Origin: IDS-8 sp036381215
GTDB taxonomy: Bacteria > Pseudomonadota > Gammaproteobacteria > Steroidobacterales > Woeseiaceae
Assembly (NCBI GenBank): GCA_036381215.1
Contig: DASVDF010000097.1
Location: forward strand, 1 to 64,000
Length of the DNA stretch: 64,000 bases
Direction of reading: 5' to 3'
Each line of letters begins with the position of its first letter. The first letter of the stretch is position 1. Both the position numbers and the translations under genes were made by a program. Positions 53,357 to 64,000 of the stretch are shown in pieces. The notes below the pieces were generated by a model that had not been told where the DNA came from, did no database searches, and saw nothing but the letters and a program-made list of their open reading frames with translations.

Positions 53357-53977
53357 ATGAGTGGAAAGCCAGATCGTGCCTCTTTGCACGGCGACGGCAA
53401 CGCGGAAGAAGCCATGCAAGCGGCGGAGGAGACCGCCGGCGCGCAGGCGGCGACGGCGGAGGCCGCGGCAGCCGCGGAGCCCGGGCAGGACACGCCGCCC
53501 GAGGACATGGCGAACGCGCTCTCCGCCGAGAAGGCGCGGGCGGACGAGAACTGGGACCGCTACCTGCGGGCGGCCGCGGAGATCGAGAACGTGCGCAAAC
53601 GCGCCGAGCGCGATCTCGAGAACGCCCGCAAGTTTGCGATCGAGCGCTTCGCGACCGAGCTGCTCGCCGTGCGTGACAGCCTGGAGCTCGGGCTCGCCGC
53701 GGCGGAGGAGTCCGCCGCTCCCGAAACCCTGCTGGAGGGCACCCGCACGACCTTGCGGCAGCTTGCCGGCGTGATGGAGCGATTCGGCATGGCCGAGGTG
53801 GATCCCGAGGGCGAACCGTTCGACCCGATGCTGCACGAGGCGATGACCACCCAGCCCTCGGCGGACCATGAGCCGGGCACCGTGCTCATCGTGTACCAGA
53901 AGGGCTACACGCTGAATGGCCGCCTGCTGCGGCCGGCGCGCGTCGTGGTGGCGGCCGCCCCCAATGCATCCGCCTGA
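53357..53977 (+). CDS. grpE: Nucleotide exchange factor GrpE
   Basis: 206 residues. An Ala/Glu-rich N-terminal region (residues 1-60) leads to a coiled coil and the head domain. Conserved signatures are NVRKRAERDLENARKFAIER, FDPMLHEAM, GTVLIVYQKGYTLNGRLLRP and ARVVVA. GrpE releases ADP from DnaK and acts as a thermosensor. It is the second gene of the heat-shock cluster, 130 bases after hrcA. Confidence 0.96.
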   Translation: MSGKPDRASLHGDGNAEEAMQAAEETAGAQAATAEAAAAAEPGQDTPPEDMANALSAEKARADENWDRYLRAAAEIENVRKRAERDLENARKFAIERFATELLAVRDSLELGLAAAEESAAPETLLEGTRTTLRQLAGVMERFGMAEVDPEGEPFDPMLHEAMTTQPSADHEPGTVLIVYQKGYTLNGRLLRPARVVVAAAPNASA

Positions 53978-53985
53978 GCAAAATG

Positions 53986-54014
53986 CTTGAAAGCCGCGCG
54001 CCGCAACCCCACCT
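53986..54014 (+). promoter_or_regulatory. Sigma-32 heat-shock promoter of dnaK
   Basis: CTTGAAA at 53986-53992, a 14-base spacer, then CCCCACCT at 54007-54014. This is close to the consensus CTTGAAA-N11-16-CCCCATnT. It lies 48 bases upstream of the dnaK start and would let dnaK-dnaJ respond to RpoH independently of hrcA-grpE. Confidence 0.7.
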
Positions 54015-54062
54015 CGACGCCAGATTGCAGTTTTTCGAACGTTTTCCCGGAGAGCACACACC

Positions 54063-56006
54063 ATGGCCAAAGTGATAGGCATTGACCTCGGGACGACCAA
54101 CTCCGTTGTGGCGGTCATGGAGGGCGACAAGCCCAGGGTGATCGAGAACAGCGAAGGCGATCGCACGACCCCGTCCATCGTCGCCTTCGGCAAGGAGGGC
54201 GAGGTGCTGGTCGGACAGTCCGCCAAGCGCCAGGCGGTCACGAATCCCGGCAACACCCTGTTCGCCATCAAGCGCCTGATCGGCCGCCGCTTCGAGGACG
54301 AGGTGGTGCAGCGCGACATCAAGATGGTCCCCTACAGGATCATCAAGGCGGACAACGGCGACGCCTGGGTCGAAGTCAACGGCAAGAAGACGGCGCCGCC
54401 CGAAATCTCGGCGCGCGTCCTCATGAAGATGAAGAAGACGGCGGAGGACTACCTCGGCGAGAAGGTCACCGAGGCGGTCGTCACCGTGCCTGCCTACTTC
54501 AACGACTCACAGCGCCAGGCGACCAAGGACGCCGGCCGGATCGCGGGCCTCGAGGTCAAGCGCATCATCAACGAGCCGACGGCGGCGGCGCTTGCCTACG
54601 GCATGGACAAGAAGCGCGGCGACCAGAAGATCGCCGTGTACGACCTCGGCGGCGGCACGTTCGACATCTCGATCATCGAGATCGCCGAGGTCGACGGTGA
54701 GCACCAGTTCGAGGTGCTGGCGACGAACGGCGATACGTTCCTCGGCGGTGAGGATTTCGACAACCGCGTCATCCAGTACCTGACCTCGGAATTTCAAAAA
54801 GAATCCGGCATCGACATCACCAAGGACCCGCTCGCGATGCAGCGGCTCAAGGAAGCGGCCGAGAAGGCCAAGATCGAGCTTTCGTCCGCGCAGCAGACGG
54901 AAGTCAACCTGCCGTACATCACGGCGGACCAGTCCGGTCCGAAGCACCTGAACATCCGGCTGACGCGGGCCAAGCTCGAGTCGCTGGTGGAGGAGCTGAT
55001 CGATCGCACGATCGAGCCCTGTCGCATCGCGCTGAAGGACGCGGGCCTGAAGGTCAGCGACGTCAACGAGGTGATCCTCGTGGGCGGCCAGACGCGCATG
55101 CCGAAGGTGCAGGAAGCGGTGCAGAATTTCTTCGGCCGCGAGCCGCGCCGTGACGTCAATCCGGACGAGGCCGTCGCGGTCGGCGCCGCGATCCAGGGCG
55201 GCGTGCTTTCGGGCGCCGTCAAGGACGTGCTGCTGCTCGACGTCACGCCCCTGTCACTCGGCATCGAGACGCTGGGCGGCGTGATGACGAAGCTGATCGA
55301 CAAGAACACGACCATTCCGGCGAACGCGCAGCAGGTCTTCTCGACCGCCGACGACAACCAGACGGCGGTGACCATTCACGTGCTGCAGGGCGAGCGCGAG
55401 CGCGCCGCGGACAACAAGTCGCTGGGCCGCTTCGACCTGTCGGACATTCCTCCGGCGCCGCGCGGCATGCCGCAGATCGAGGTCACCTTCGACATCGACG
55501 CGAACGGTATCCTGAACGTGTCGGCCAAGAACAAGGCCACCGGCAAGAGCCAGAACATCGTGATCAAGGCCTCGAGCGGCCTGACCGAGGACGAAATCGA
55601 GAAGATGGTCTCGGAAGCCGCGAGCCACGCGGAGGAAGATCGCAAGTTCCGCGAGCTCGTGGACGCGCGCAACCAGGCGGACGCGCTGATCCACGCGTCC
55701 GAGAAGTCGCTCAAGGATCTGGGTGACAAGGTGAGCGGCGAGGATCGGCACGCCGTCGAGTCGGCGATCTCCGATCTCAAGGCCGTGCTCGACAAGGACG
55801 ACAAGGACGCGATCCAGCGCAAGACCAACGCGCTGGCGGAGGCCAGTGCGAAAGTGGCGCAGCAGGCGTACGCCGGGCAGGGGCAGCCGGGCGGCGGCGA
55901 AGCCGGCGGCCGGGCCGGGGGCGGCGAAGGCGCCGCCGGTTCCGAGGACGTGGTGGACGCGGAGTTCGAAGAGGTGGACGAGGACCGGAAGTCGAAATCC
56001 GGCTGA
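54063..56006 (+). CDS. dnaK: Chaperone DnaK (Hsp70)
   Basis: 647 residues. The ATPase domain starts MAKVIGIDLGTTNSVVAVME and has the usual phosphate loops (VPAYFNDSQRQATKDAGRIA, AVYDLGGGTFDISIIEIAEV). The substrate-binding domain follows (DVTPLSLGIETLGGV, VTFDIDANGILNVSAKNKAT), and the C-terminus is the Gly-rich lid ending EFEEVDEDRK. It has a strong ribosome-binding site (GGAGAG) and a sigma-32 promoter. Cytoplasmic; it works with DnaJ and GrpE. Confidence 0.98.
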   Translation: MAKVIGIDLGTTNSVVAVMEGDKPRVIENSEGDRTTPSIVAFGKEGEVLVGQSAKRQAVTNPGNTLFAIKRLIGRRFEDEVVQRDIKMVPYRIIKADNGDAWVEVNGKKTAPPEISARVLMKMKKTAEDYLGEKVTEAVVTVPAYFNDSQRQATKDAGRIAGLEVKRIINEPTAAALAYGMDKKRGDQKIAVYDLGGGTFDISIIEIAEVDGEHQFEVLATNGDTFLGGEDFDNRVIQYLTSEFQKESGIDITKDPLAMQRLKEAAEKAKIELSSAQQTEVNLPYITADQSGPKHLNIRLTRAKLESLVEELIDRTIEPCRIALKDAGLKVSDVNEVILVGGQTRMPKVQEAVQNFFGREPRRDVNPDEAVAVGAAIQGGVLSGAVKDVLLLDVTPLSLGIETLGGVMTKLIDKNTTIPANAQQVFSTADDNQTAVTIHVLQGERERAADNKSLGRFDLSDIPPAPRGMPQIEVTFDIDANGILNVSAKNKATGKSQNIVIKASSGLTEDEIEKMVSEAASHAEEDRKFRELVDARNQADALIHASEKSLKDLGDKVSGEDRHAVESAISDLKAVLDKDDKDAIQRKTNALAEASAKVAQQAYAGQGQPGGGEAGGRAGGGEGAAGSEDVVDAEFEEVDEDRKSKSG

Positions 56007-56037
56007 TCGTCGAGCTCTCCGGGGGAATTGAAATGCC

Positions 56038-56100
56038 CCCGTAGGAGCGTGCACCGCGCGCGACCCGGGTTTCCGGTCGCGCGCGGTGCGCTCCTACGGG
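56038..56100. repeat. Near-perfect 63-bp REP palindrome between dnaK and dnaJ
   Basis: CCCGTAGGAGCGTGCACCGC then CGCGCGACCC, a short centre, and the complementary half GGTCGCGCGCGGTGCGCTCC to CCTACGGG. It is a REPIN with almost no loop, lying in the 113 bases between dnaK and dnaJ. It could attenuate or stabilise the upstream transcript. Confidence 0.85.
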
Positions 56101-56119
56101 ATTCGAACAGCAGAGGCAC

Positions 56120-57244
56120 ATGGCGAAGCGCGATTATTACGAAGTCCTGGGGGTGAGCAGGACGGCGACGAACGAGGAAGTAAAGAAGGCGTATCGCCGC
56201 CTCGCCATGAAGCTCCACCCGGACCGCAACAAGGACGACGAGAACGCAGGCGCCAGGTTCCGCGAGGTGCGTGAGGCCTATGAGGTCCTGAACGACGCGG
56301 ACAAGCGCGCCACCTACGACCGCTACGGGCACGCGGGCCTGAACGCCGGCCGCATGGGCGGCGGCTTCGGCCCGGACGGCTTTGCCGACATTTTCGGCGA
56401 CATGTTCGGCGACATCTTCGGCACCGGCCGGCGTGGCCGGAGCCAGGTGTTCCGCGGCGCCGATCTCGCCTACGAGCTGCGCCTCGATCTCGAGCGTGCC
56501 GTGGCCGGCGACGAGGTGACGATCGAGGTGCCGACGCAGGTCACCTGCGAGGAGTGTTCCGGCAGCGGCGCCGAGCCTGGCACCGAGCCCGTGACGTGCG
56601 CGACCTGCGGCGGTCTCGGCCAGGTGCGCATGCAGCAGGGGTTCTTCTCGATCCAGCAGACGTGTCCCGCGTGCAAGGGCTCGGGTTCGGTCATCGCGAC
56701 GCCCTGCGGCAAATGCCGCGGTCGCGGTCGCGTGAGTCGGCTGAAGACGCTCTCCGTCAGGGTACCGGCGGGGGTCGACGACGGCGACCGGATCCGGCTC
56801 GCCGGGGAGGGTGAGGCCGGGATGAACGGCGGCCCGCCGGGCGATCTCTACGTGGAAATCCGCGTGAACCCCCACCACCTGTTCTCGCGCAACGGCCCCG
56901 ACCTGACCTGCGACGTGCCGGTGAGTTTCGCGACCGTGGCGCTCGGCGGCGAGATCGACCTGCCGACGCTCGACGGGCACGTCGCGCTCAAGATCCCCCC
57001 GGGCACCCAGTCGGGCAAGGTCTTCCGCCTGCGCAACAAGGGCGTCACCACGGTGCGCGACCCGCGGCAAGGCGATCTGTACGCGCGCGTGCTGGTCGAA
57101 ACGCCCGTATCACTGACCGACGAGCAAAAGGAATTGCTGCAGCGCTTCGACGAGGTCACGCGCGCCGGCGGCGACCGGCACAACCCGCGCGCGACCGGCT
57201 GGCTCGACACCGTCAAGCGCTTCTTCGACAAGATCAGCCCCTGA
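56120..57244 (+). CDS. dnaJ: Chaperone DnaJ (Hsp40)
   Basis: 374 residues. J domain with HPD at 33-35 (KLHPDRNKDD), a Gly/Phe linker (GRMGGGFGPDGFADIFGDMF), four zinc-binding CxxCxGxG motifs (CEECSGSG, CATCGGLG, CPACKGSG, CGKCRGRG) and the C-terminal substrate-binding domains. It delivers clients to DnaK. Separated from dnaK by the REP palindrome. Confidence 0.98.
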   Translation: MAKRDYYEVLGVSRTATNEEVKKAYRRLAMKLHPDRNKDDENAGARFREVREAYEVLNDADKRATYDRYGHAGLNAGRMGGGFGPDGFADIFGDMFGDIFGTGRRGRSQVFRGADLAYELRLDLERAVAGDEVTIEVPTQVTCEECSGSGAEPGTEPVTCATCGGLGQVRMQQGFFSIQQTCPACKGSGSVIATPCGKCRGRGRVSRLKTLSVRVPAGVDDGDRIRLAGEGEAGMNGGPPGDLYVEIRVNPHHLFSRNGPDLTCDVPVSFATVALGGEIDLPTLDGHVALKIPPGTQSGKVFRLRNKGVTTVRDPRQGDLYARVLVETPVSLTDEQKELLQRFDEVTRAGGDRHNPRATGWLDTVKRFFDKISP

Positions 57245-57332
57245 CCCGCCACGCGCAGCCAGGCGCCGAGCCGTTGCAGGCGGCCTCCCGGTAGCCGAAC
57301 ATCCGGTCTCCGGTTCGAGTGACGGATGGTCG

Positions 57333-58178
57333 ATGGCTGCTATGGGCGGAAGCAAATCGTTGCGGATCGGCGTGCTCGGCGCCGGCCGCATGGGGCGTGA
57401 GCTGGTCGCCGCGCTCGCCCGCGACGAGGGCGCGATGTTGTCCGGCGTGTGGGCGCGCGACGACGGTGCGCGTCTGCTCGAGGGAGCGACTCCGGCAATA
57501 CGGGAGGCGCTCGGCCGGGCGCTGATCGGTCCCGATCTCGATGCCGTGCTCATGCGCGCCGACGTGGCCGTGGATTTCACGCTGCCTGGCGCGACGCCGG
57601 CGGTTCTGGACAGTGTGGCCCGCCGCGGAAAGCCGCTGGTCTGCGGCGTCAGCGGCCTCGACGATGCACTCATGGAGCGCCTGCGCGCAGTCGCCGCGTC
57701 CGTGCCGGTGTTCCAGGACCGCAACATGAGCTTCGGCATCGCGGTGCTCACCGATCTCGTCGCGCGGGCCGCGGCGGCGCTGGGGGCGGGATTCGCGGCC
57801 GAGGTGCACGAGACGCATCACGTGCACAAGATCGACGCGCCGTCCGGCACGGCGCTCAAGCTGGGCGAGGCGCTCGCGGCGGCGCGCGGCGCGGACTTCG
57901 CGAAGGTGTTCCGCTACGACGAGCAAGGTGCGCCGCCGCGCGAGTCGTCCGCGGACATCGTGTTTCACGTGCGGCGCGAGGGCGAGGTGCCGGGCGAGCA
58001 TACGGTGGTATTCCGTTCGGACGTGGAAACGGTCGAGCTCGCGCACCGCGTGACGCACCGGCGCGTGTTCGCCGAGGGCGCGCTGCGCGCCGCGAAGTGG
58101 TTGACCGGCCGCCCGCCCGGGCTGTACCACATGCGCGACCTCGCGGAACAGATTGCGACGATCGCGACGGAGCGGTAG
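57333..58178 (+). CDS. dapB: 4-hydroxy-tetrahydrodipicolinate reductase DapB
   Basis: 281 residues. NAD(P)-binding motif GVLGAGRMGREL near residues 13-24, then VDFTLPGATPAVLDSVARRG, and the substrate signature HETHHVHKIDAPSGTALKLG. The end ALRAAKWLTGRPPGLYHMRD is typical. It makes tetrahydrodipicolinate for lysine and diaminopimelate. The start at 57333 is the most upstream; MGGSKS at 57342 is an alternative. Downstream, carAB follow in a conserved order. Confidence 0.94.
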   Translation: MAAMGGSKSLRIGVLGAGRMGRELVAALARDEGAMLSGVWARDDGARLLEGATPAIREALGRALIGPDLDAVLMRADVAVDFTLPGATPAVLDSVARRGKPLVCGVSGLDDALMERLRAVAASVPVFQDRNMSFGIAVLTDLVARAAAALGAGFAAEVHETHHVHKIDAPSGTALKLGEALAAARGADFAKVFRYDEQGAPPRESSADIVFHVRREGEVPGEHTVVFRSDVETVELAHRVTHRRVFAEGALRAAKWLTGRPPGLYHMRDLAEQIATIATER

Positions 58179-58198
58179 CACGCGAGGCCGGCCTCCAG

Positions 58199-58204
58199 TA
58201 AAAT
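58199..58204 (+). promoter_or_regulatory. Candidate -10 box of carAB
   Basis: TAAAAT inside CCAGTAAAATATCGG, 20 bases after the dapB stop and 120 bases before the carA start. The -35 is weak. It would give carA a leader long enough for regulation. Confidence 0.4.
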
Positions 58205-58324
58205 ATCGGCTCGCCAATGGCTGACCAGGGGCGATCCAGAAGCGGGAGGCCGGTCCGTCCTTCCGCTTTCGCGCATCTGGAGCCGGCAGATTTCGCATCC
58301 GGCTATTCCTCGAAGGGGATACAT

Positions 58325-59485
58325 TTGACGCAACCCGCTGTTCTGGCACTGGAGGACGGCACGGTCTTCCACGGCACCTCCGTGGGCGCGGAGGGCAAGA
58401 CGATCGGCGAGGTCGTCTTCAATACCGCCATGACGGGGTACCAGGAGATCCTCACCGACCCTTCCTACTGCCGCCAGATCGTCACGCTGACCTACCCGCA
58501 CATCGGCAACACGGGAACGAACAGCGAAGACATGGAGTCGTCGCGCCTCTACGCGTCGGGCGTGATCGTGCGCGACAGCTCCATGGTCACGTCGAGCTGG
58601 CGCGCCGAGCGCAGCTTCGGCGAGTTCCTGCGCGCCGGCAACACCGTCGGCATCGCCGATATCGACACCCGCAAGCTCACGCGCATCCTGCGGGAGAAGG
58701 GTGCGCAGTCGGGCTGCATCATGACGGGCAACGCCGACCCGAACGTGGCGATCCAGCATGCACGCAAGTTCCCCGGCATCGCCGGCATGGATCTCGCTAA
58801 ATTCGTGACCACCGACCGGCCGTACCAGTGGTGTCACGGCAGGGAGTTCGGGCGCAAGCCGCGCATCATGAGCCGGCGCGTCGCGCCGCGTCACGTGGTG
58901 GCCTACGACTTCGGCCTCAAGCGCGCCACCTTGCGGATTCTTTCGGACCTCGACTGCCGGATGACGGTGGTGCCCGCGACCACGCCCGCCTCCGACGTGC
59001 TGGCGCTGGCGCCGGATGGCGTGCTCCTGTCGAACGGGCCCGGCGACCCGGAGCCGTGCACCTACGCCATCGAAGCCATCCGCGAGCTGCTCGCGCGTTC
59101 CGTGCCGATCTTCGGCATCTGCCTCGGTCACCAGCTGCTCGCGCTCGCCACCGGCGCGCGCACGCTGAAGATGAAATTCGGTCATCACGGCGCCAACCAC
59201 CCGGTGCTCGAGCTCGCCACGGGGCGGGTGATCATCACCAGCCAGAACCACGGTTTCGCCGTCGACGAGGACTCCCTCGCGGATAACGTCGTGCCCACGC
59301 ATCGCTCGCTGTTCGACGGCAGCCTGCAGGGCATCGCGCTGAAGGACCGGCCGGCGTTCTCCTTCCAGGGGCATCCGGAAGCGAGCCCCGGCCCGCACGA
59401 CCTCCTGCCGCTGTTCGAGCGCTTCATCGCGGACATGGAGGCCGCTCGCAGGCCAGCGCCCCTGGCCGCCGCGGCCCATACGTGA
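58325..59485 (+). CDS. carA: Carbamoyl-phosphate synthase small subunit
   Basis: 386 residues from a TTG start at 58325, preceded by AAGGGG and beginning LTQPAVLALEDGTVFHG, the family N-terminus; an ATG 36 codons earlier is in frame but gives non-family sequence. It hydrolyses glutamine and passes ammonia to CarB. The class I glutamine amidotransferase triad is visible: Cys266 in FGICLGHQLLALATG, His350 and Glu352 in FQGHPEASPGPHD. Cytoplasmic, arginine and pyrimidine pathways. Confidence 0.92.
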   Translation: MTQPAVLALEDGTVFHGTSVGAEGKTIGEVVFNTAMTGYQEILTDPSYCRQIVTLTYPHIGNTGTNSEDMESSRLYASGVIVRDSSMVTSSWRAERSFGEFLRAGNTVGIADIDTRKLTRILREKGAQSGCIMTGNADPNVAIQHARKFPGIAGMDLAKFVTTDRPYQWCHGREFGRKPRIMSRRVAPRHVVAYDFGLKRATLRILSDLDCRMTVVPATTPASDVLALAPDGVLLSNGPGDPEPCTYAIEAIRELLARSVPIFGICLGHQLLALATGARTLKMKFGHHGANHPVLELATGRVIITSQNHGFAVDEDSLADNVVPTHRSLFDGSLQGIALKDRPAFSFQGHPEASPGPHDLLPLFERFIADMEAARRPAPLAAAAHT

Positions 59486-59565
59486 CAAGTGGCTTCAACC
59501 ACTTACGAATTATTTCTCGTGTTCACTCTAACTAGGCCGCCGGCGGCGGAAGGGATGGGAGCAGC

Positions 59566-62777
<3,212 letters not shown>

Positions 62778-62781
<4 letters not shown>

Positions 62782-63254
62782 ACAAGGTGCCGATGACGGT
62801 GCGCGGCGCCGAGCTTTTGCGCGACGAGCTGCGCAAGCTGAAGTCCGAGGACCGGCCGCGGATCATCAAGGCGATCGCGGAGGCGCGCGCGCACGGCGAC
62901 CTGCGCGAGAACGCCGAGTATCACGCCGCCAAGGACGAGCAGGGCTTCGTCGAAGCGCGCATCAAGGAAATCGAGGCGAAGCTCTCGAATACCCAGGTGA
63001 TCGACGTCACCACGGTGGATGCCAAGGGCAAGATCGTCTTCGGCTCCACGGTCGAGCTGCTCGACGTGCAGAGCGGGCAGGAAATCGAGTACCGGATCGT
63101 CGGCGAGGACGAGGCCGACATCAAGGCCGGCCTCATCTCGTTCACTTCACCCATCGCGCGCGCCCTGATCGGCAAGAACGAAGGCGACGAGGTCGAGGTC
63201 GAGGCTCCCGGCGGCAACAAGCATTACGAGGTCATCGCCGTCCGCTACGAGTAA
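62778..63254 (+). CDS. greA: Transcript cleavage factor GreA
   Basis: 158 residues. The N-terminal coiled coil (GAELLRDELRKLKSEDRPRI, AIAEARAHGDLRENAEYHAA, with the acidic tip DLREN) enters the polymerase secondary channel; the C-terminal globular domain has YRIVGEDEADIKAGLISFTS and SPIARALIGKNEGDEVEV. It rescues backtracked RNA polymerase. The ATG overlaps the carB stop by four bases. Confidence 0.97.
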
Positions 63255-63304
63255 CGCCCACGCGCGGAATCGACTTCGCCTAATGACGAGTCAATGCGCC
63301 GATC

Positions 63305-63403
63305 CGTAGGAGCGCGCACTGCGCGCGACAGGGCTGTACATCGTGGCCCGCACTTTATTGGGGACCGCATCGTTCACGCACGTTTGCGCTGGGTGGCACT
63401 CGG
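63305..63403. repeat. Half copy of the REP-bordered foldback element
   Basis: CGTAGGAGCGCGCACTGCGC followed by the inner arm ACCGCATCGTTCACGCACGT and GGGTGGC, homologous to the left arm of the complete elements. The right half is missing; a different REP starts at 63406. Confidence 0.65.
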
Positions 63404-63405
63404 GT

Positions 63406-63432
63406 CCGTAGGAGCCGCCATGCGGGCGACCG
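63406..63432. repeat. REP, second subtype
   Basis: CCGTAGGAGCCGCCATGCGG then GCGACCG. It has the same outer GTAGGAGC...GCGACC ends but a CGCCATGCGGGCG core, the subtype also seen at 63808-63835. Confidence 0.65.
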
Positions 63433-63462
63433 AACACCGCACGTGACCCAAACGAAGACACC

Positions 63463-63776
63463 CGTAGGAGCGCGCATTGCGCGCGACCGAACGTGGCCCG
63501 CACTCTTCGGGAACGCATCGTTCACGCACGTTTGCGGTCGGTGGCTCGGGCGGAGCCGCGACCGGGGGAGTCCCTCTCGGCGCCGGCCGCAAGTACGTCC
63601 ATGTAGGCCTGCGGGCTCGGCTGTCCCTGCCTCGCAGGCCGCCGAGAGGGGCTCCCCCCGGCCACGGCTCCGCCCTGTCTTCGATGGTGCCGTGCGTGAA
63701 CGATGCTGAAGGGGCCAGCGTGCCTTCGTTCGGGGTACGTGCCTTCGTTCGGTCGCGCGCGGTGCGCGCTCCTACG
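63463..63776. mobile_element. REP-bordered foldback element, copy B
   Basis: 314 bp, homologous throughout to copy A at 35056-35364. Ends are CGTAGGAGCGCGCATTGCGC and GCGCGCGGTGCGCGCTCCTA. The arms AACGCATCGTTCACGCACG / GTGCGTGAACGATGC, GGGCGGAGCC / GGCTCCGCCC and CCTCTCGGCG / CGCCGAGAGG pair inwards. It has no transposase gene. Confidence 0.78.
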
Positions 63777-63807
63777 GTGGCTGTGTTCGGTCGACGGTGG
63801 CTTGTTT

Positions 63808-63835
63808 GGTCGCCCGCATGGCGGGCTTCTACGGG
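63808..63835. repeat. REP overlapping the yhbY stop codon
   Basis: GGTCGCCCGCATGGCGGGCT then TCTACGGG. The CTA at 63829-63831 is the TAG stop of yhbY on the minus strand. Confidence 0.65.
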
Positions 63836-64000
63836 AGCTGGATTTTCGGGTCGTCGGGGTTCGGGCGGTAGAAGAGGGCGACGTTGCCGATGCGCGTCAC
63901 GAGCTCGGCGCGGCCGCGGCGCGCCAGCTCGGCGATCGCGGCGTCGCGCACTTCGCGGGCGCCGACGCGTACGCGTACCTTGACGAGCTCGTGGTGGGTT
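63829..64000 (-). CDS. yhbY: RNA-binding protein YhbY (CRM domain), C-terminal part
   Basis: 57 codons are inside the window; the 5' part is beyond the right edge. The frame reads THHELVKVRVRVGAREVRDA, AIAELARRGRAELVTRIGNV and ALFYRPNPDDPKIQLP. This is the CRS1-YhbY domain with its conserved RIGNxxLFYRPN motif. It binds pre-50S ribosomal RNA. It is convergent with greA, as in many gammaproteobacteria, and ends in a REP. Confidence 0.92.
   Translation of the reverse strand, partial: THHELVKVRVRVGAREVRDAAIAELARRGRAELVTRIGNVALFYRPNPDDPKIQLP

Noticed and set aside
52080..54062. Search for a CIRCE operator
   Set aside because: No TTAGCACTC/GAGTGCTAA-like pair was seen in the hrcA, grpE or dnaK leaders.

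Overview
The window is high-GC chromosomal DNA from a gammaproteobacterium. The best fit is the deep-branching part of the class (Xanthomonadales / Nevskiales / Steroidobacter-like). This is inferred from the conserved order recN(-)/nadK(-)/hrcA-grpE-dnaK-dnaJ-dapB-carA-carB-greA/yhbY(-), the smpB-ssrA / ratA-rnfH / bamE(-)-fur block, a Pseudomonas-type Fur, a tmRNA tag ANDDNYALAA, a fused chorismate mutase-prephenate dehydrogenase, and many REP-type palindromes. No rRNA, tRNA, CRISPR array, prophage or intact IS element was found.

Layout. 1-794: 5' part of the tail-specific protease gene prc. 0.9-8.6 kb: small membrane proteins, a YkvA-type protein, a coiled-coil FHA protein, a lipoprotein metallopeptidase and two coupled lipoproteins. 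8.7-12.1 kb: typA-srkA and a GNAT acetyltransferase. 12.3-19.0 kb: a lipoprotein, tyrA, an S9 peptidase and a PutP-type symporter. 19-31 kb is accessory and visibly decaying: a beheaded tetR/gst pair, a YbjQ protein, a TolB-like propeller, a beta-lactamase-fold hydrolase, an MpaB-family remnant, a phospholipase D, small membrane proteins and a collapsed TonB receptor. 31-35 kb: a membrane alpha/beta-hydrolase plus SnoaL, NIPSNAP and DUF1348 proteins. 35.4-41.8 kb: a three-gene minus-strand operon (TIR-TM-TPR protein, large exported protein, SLOG-SLATT membrane protein). 42-45.7 kb: exported peroxiredoxin, DUF937 relic, membrane protein, rdgC and a luciferase-like oxidoreductase. 45.9-64 kb: housekeeping genes for ribosome rescue (ssrA, smpB), outer-membrane assembly (bamE), iron control (fur), DNA repair (recN), NAD kinase, the HrcA/DnaK heat-shock operon, dapB, carAB, greA and yhbY.

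Two things stand out. First, the tmRNA gene is split in its T-loop by a 278-nt insertion with group I intron signatures and no ORF, so SmpB-tmRNA ribosome rescue would depend on RNA splicing. Second, the TIR/exported/SLOG-SLATT operon puts two protein classes known from nucleotide-signalling conflict systems in one translationally coupled unit with an unrecognised 771-residue exported protein; this is the best candidate for an undescribed system. The intergenic DNA also holds a roughly 310-bp foldback element with REP ends (two full copies, one half), REPINs, a tandem 122-bp multi-hairpin repeat and a 208-bp MITE-like element, all apparently non-autonomous.
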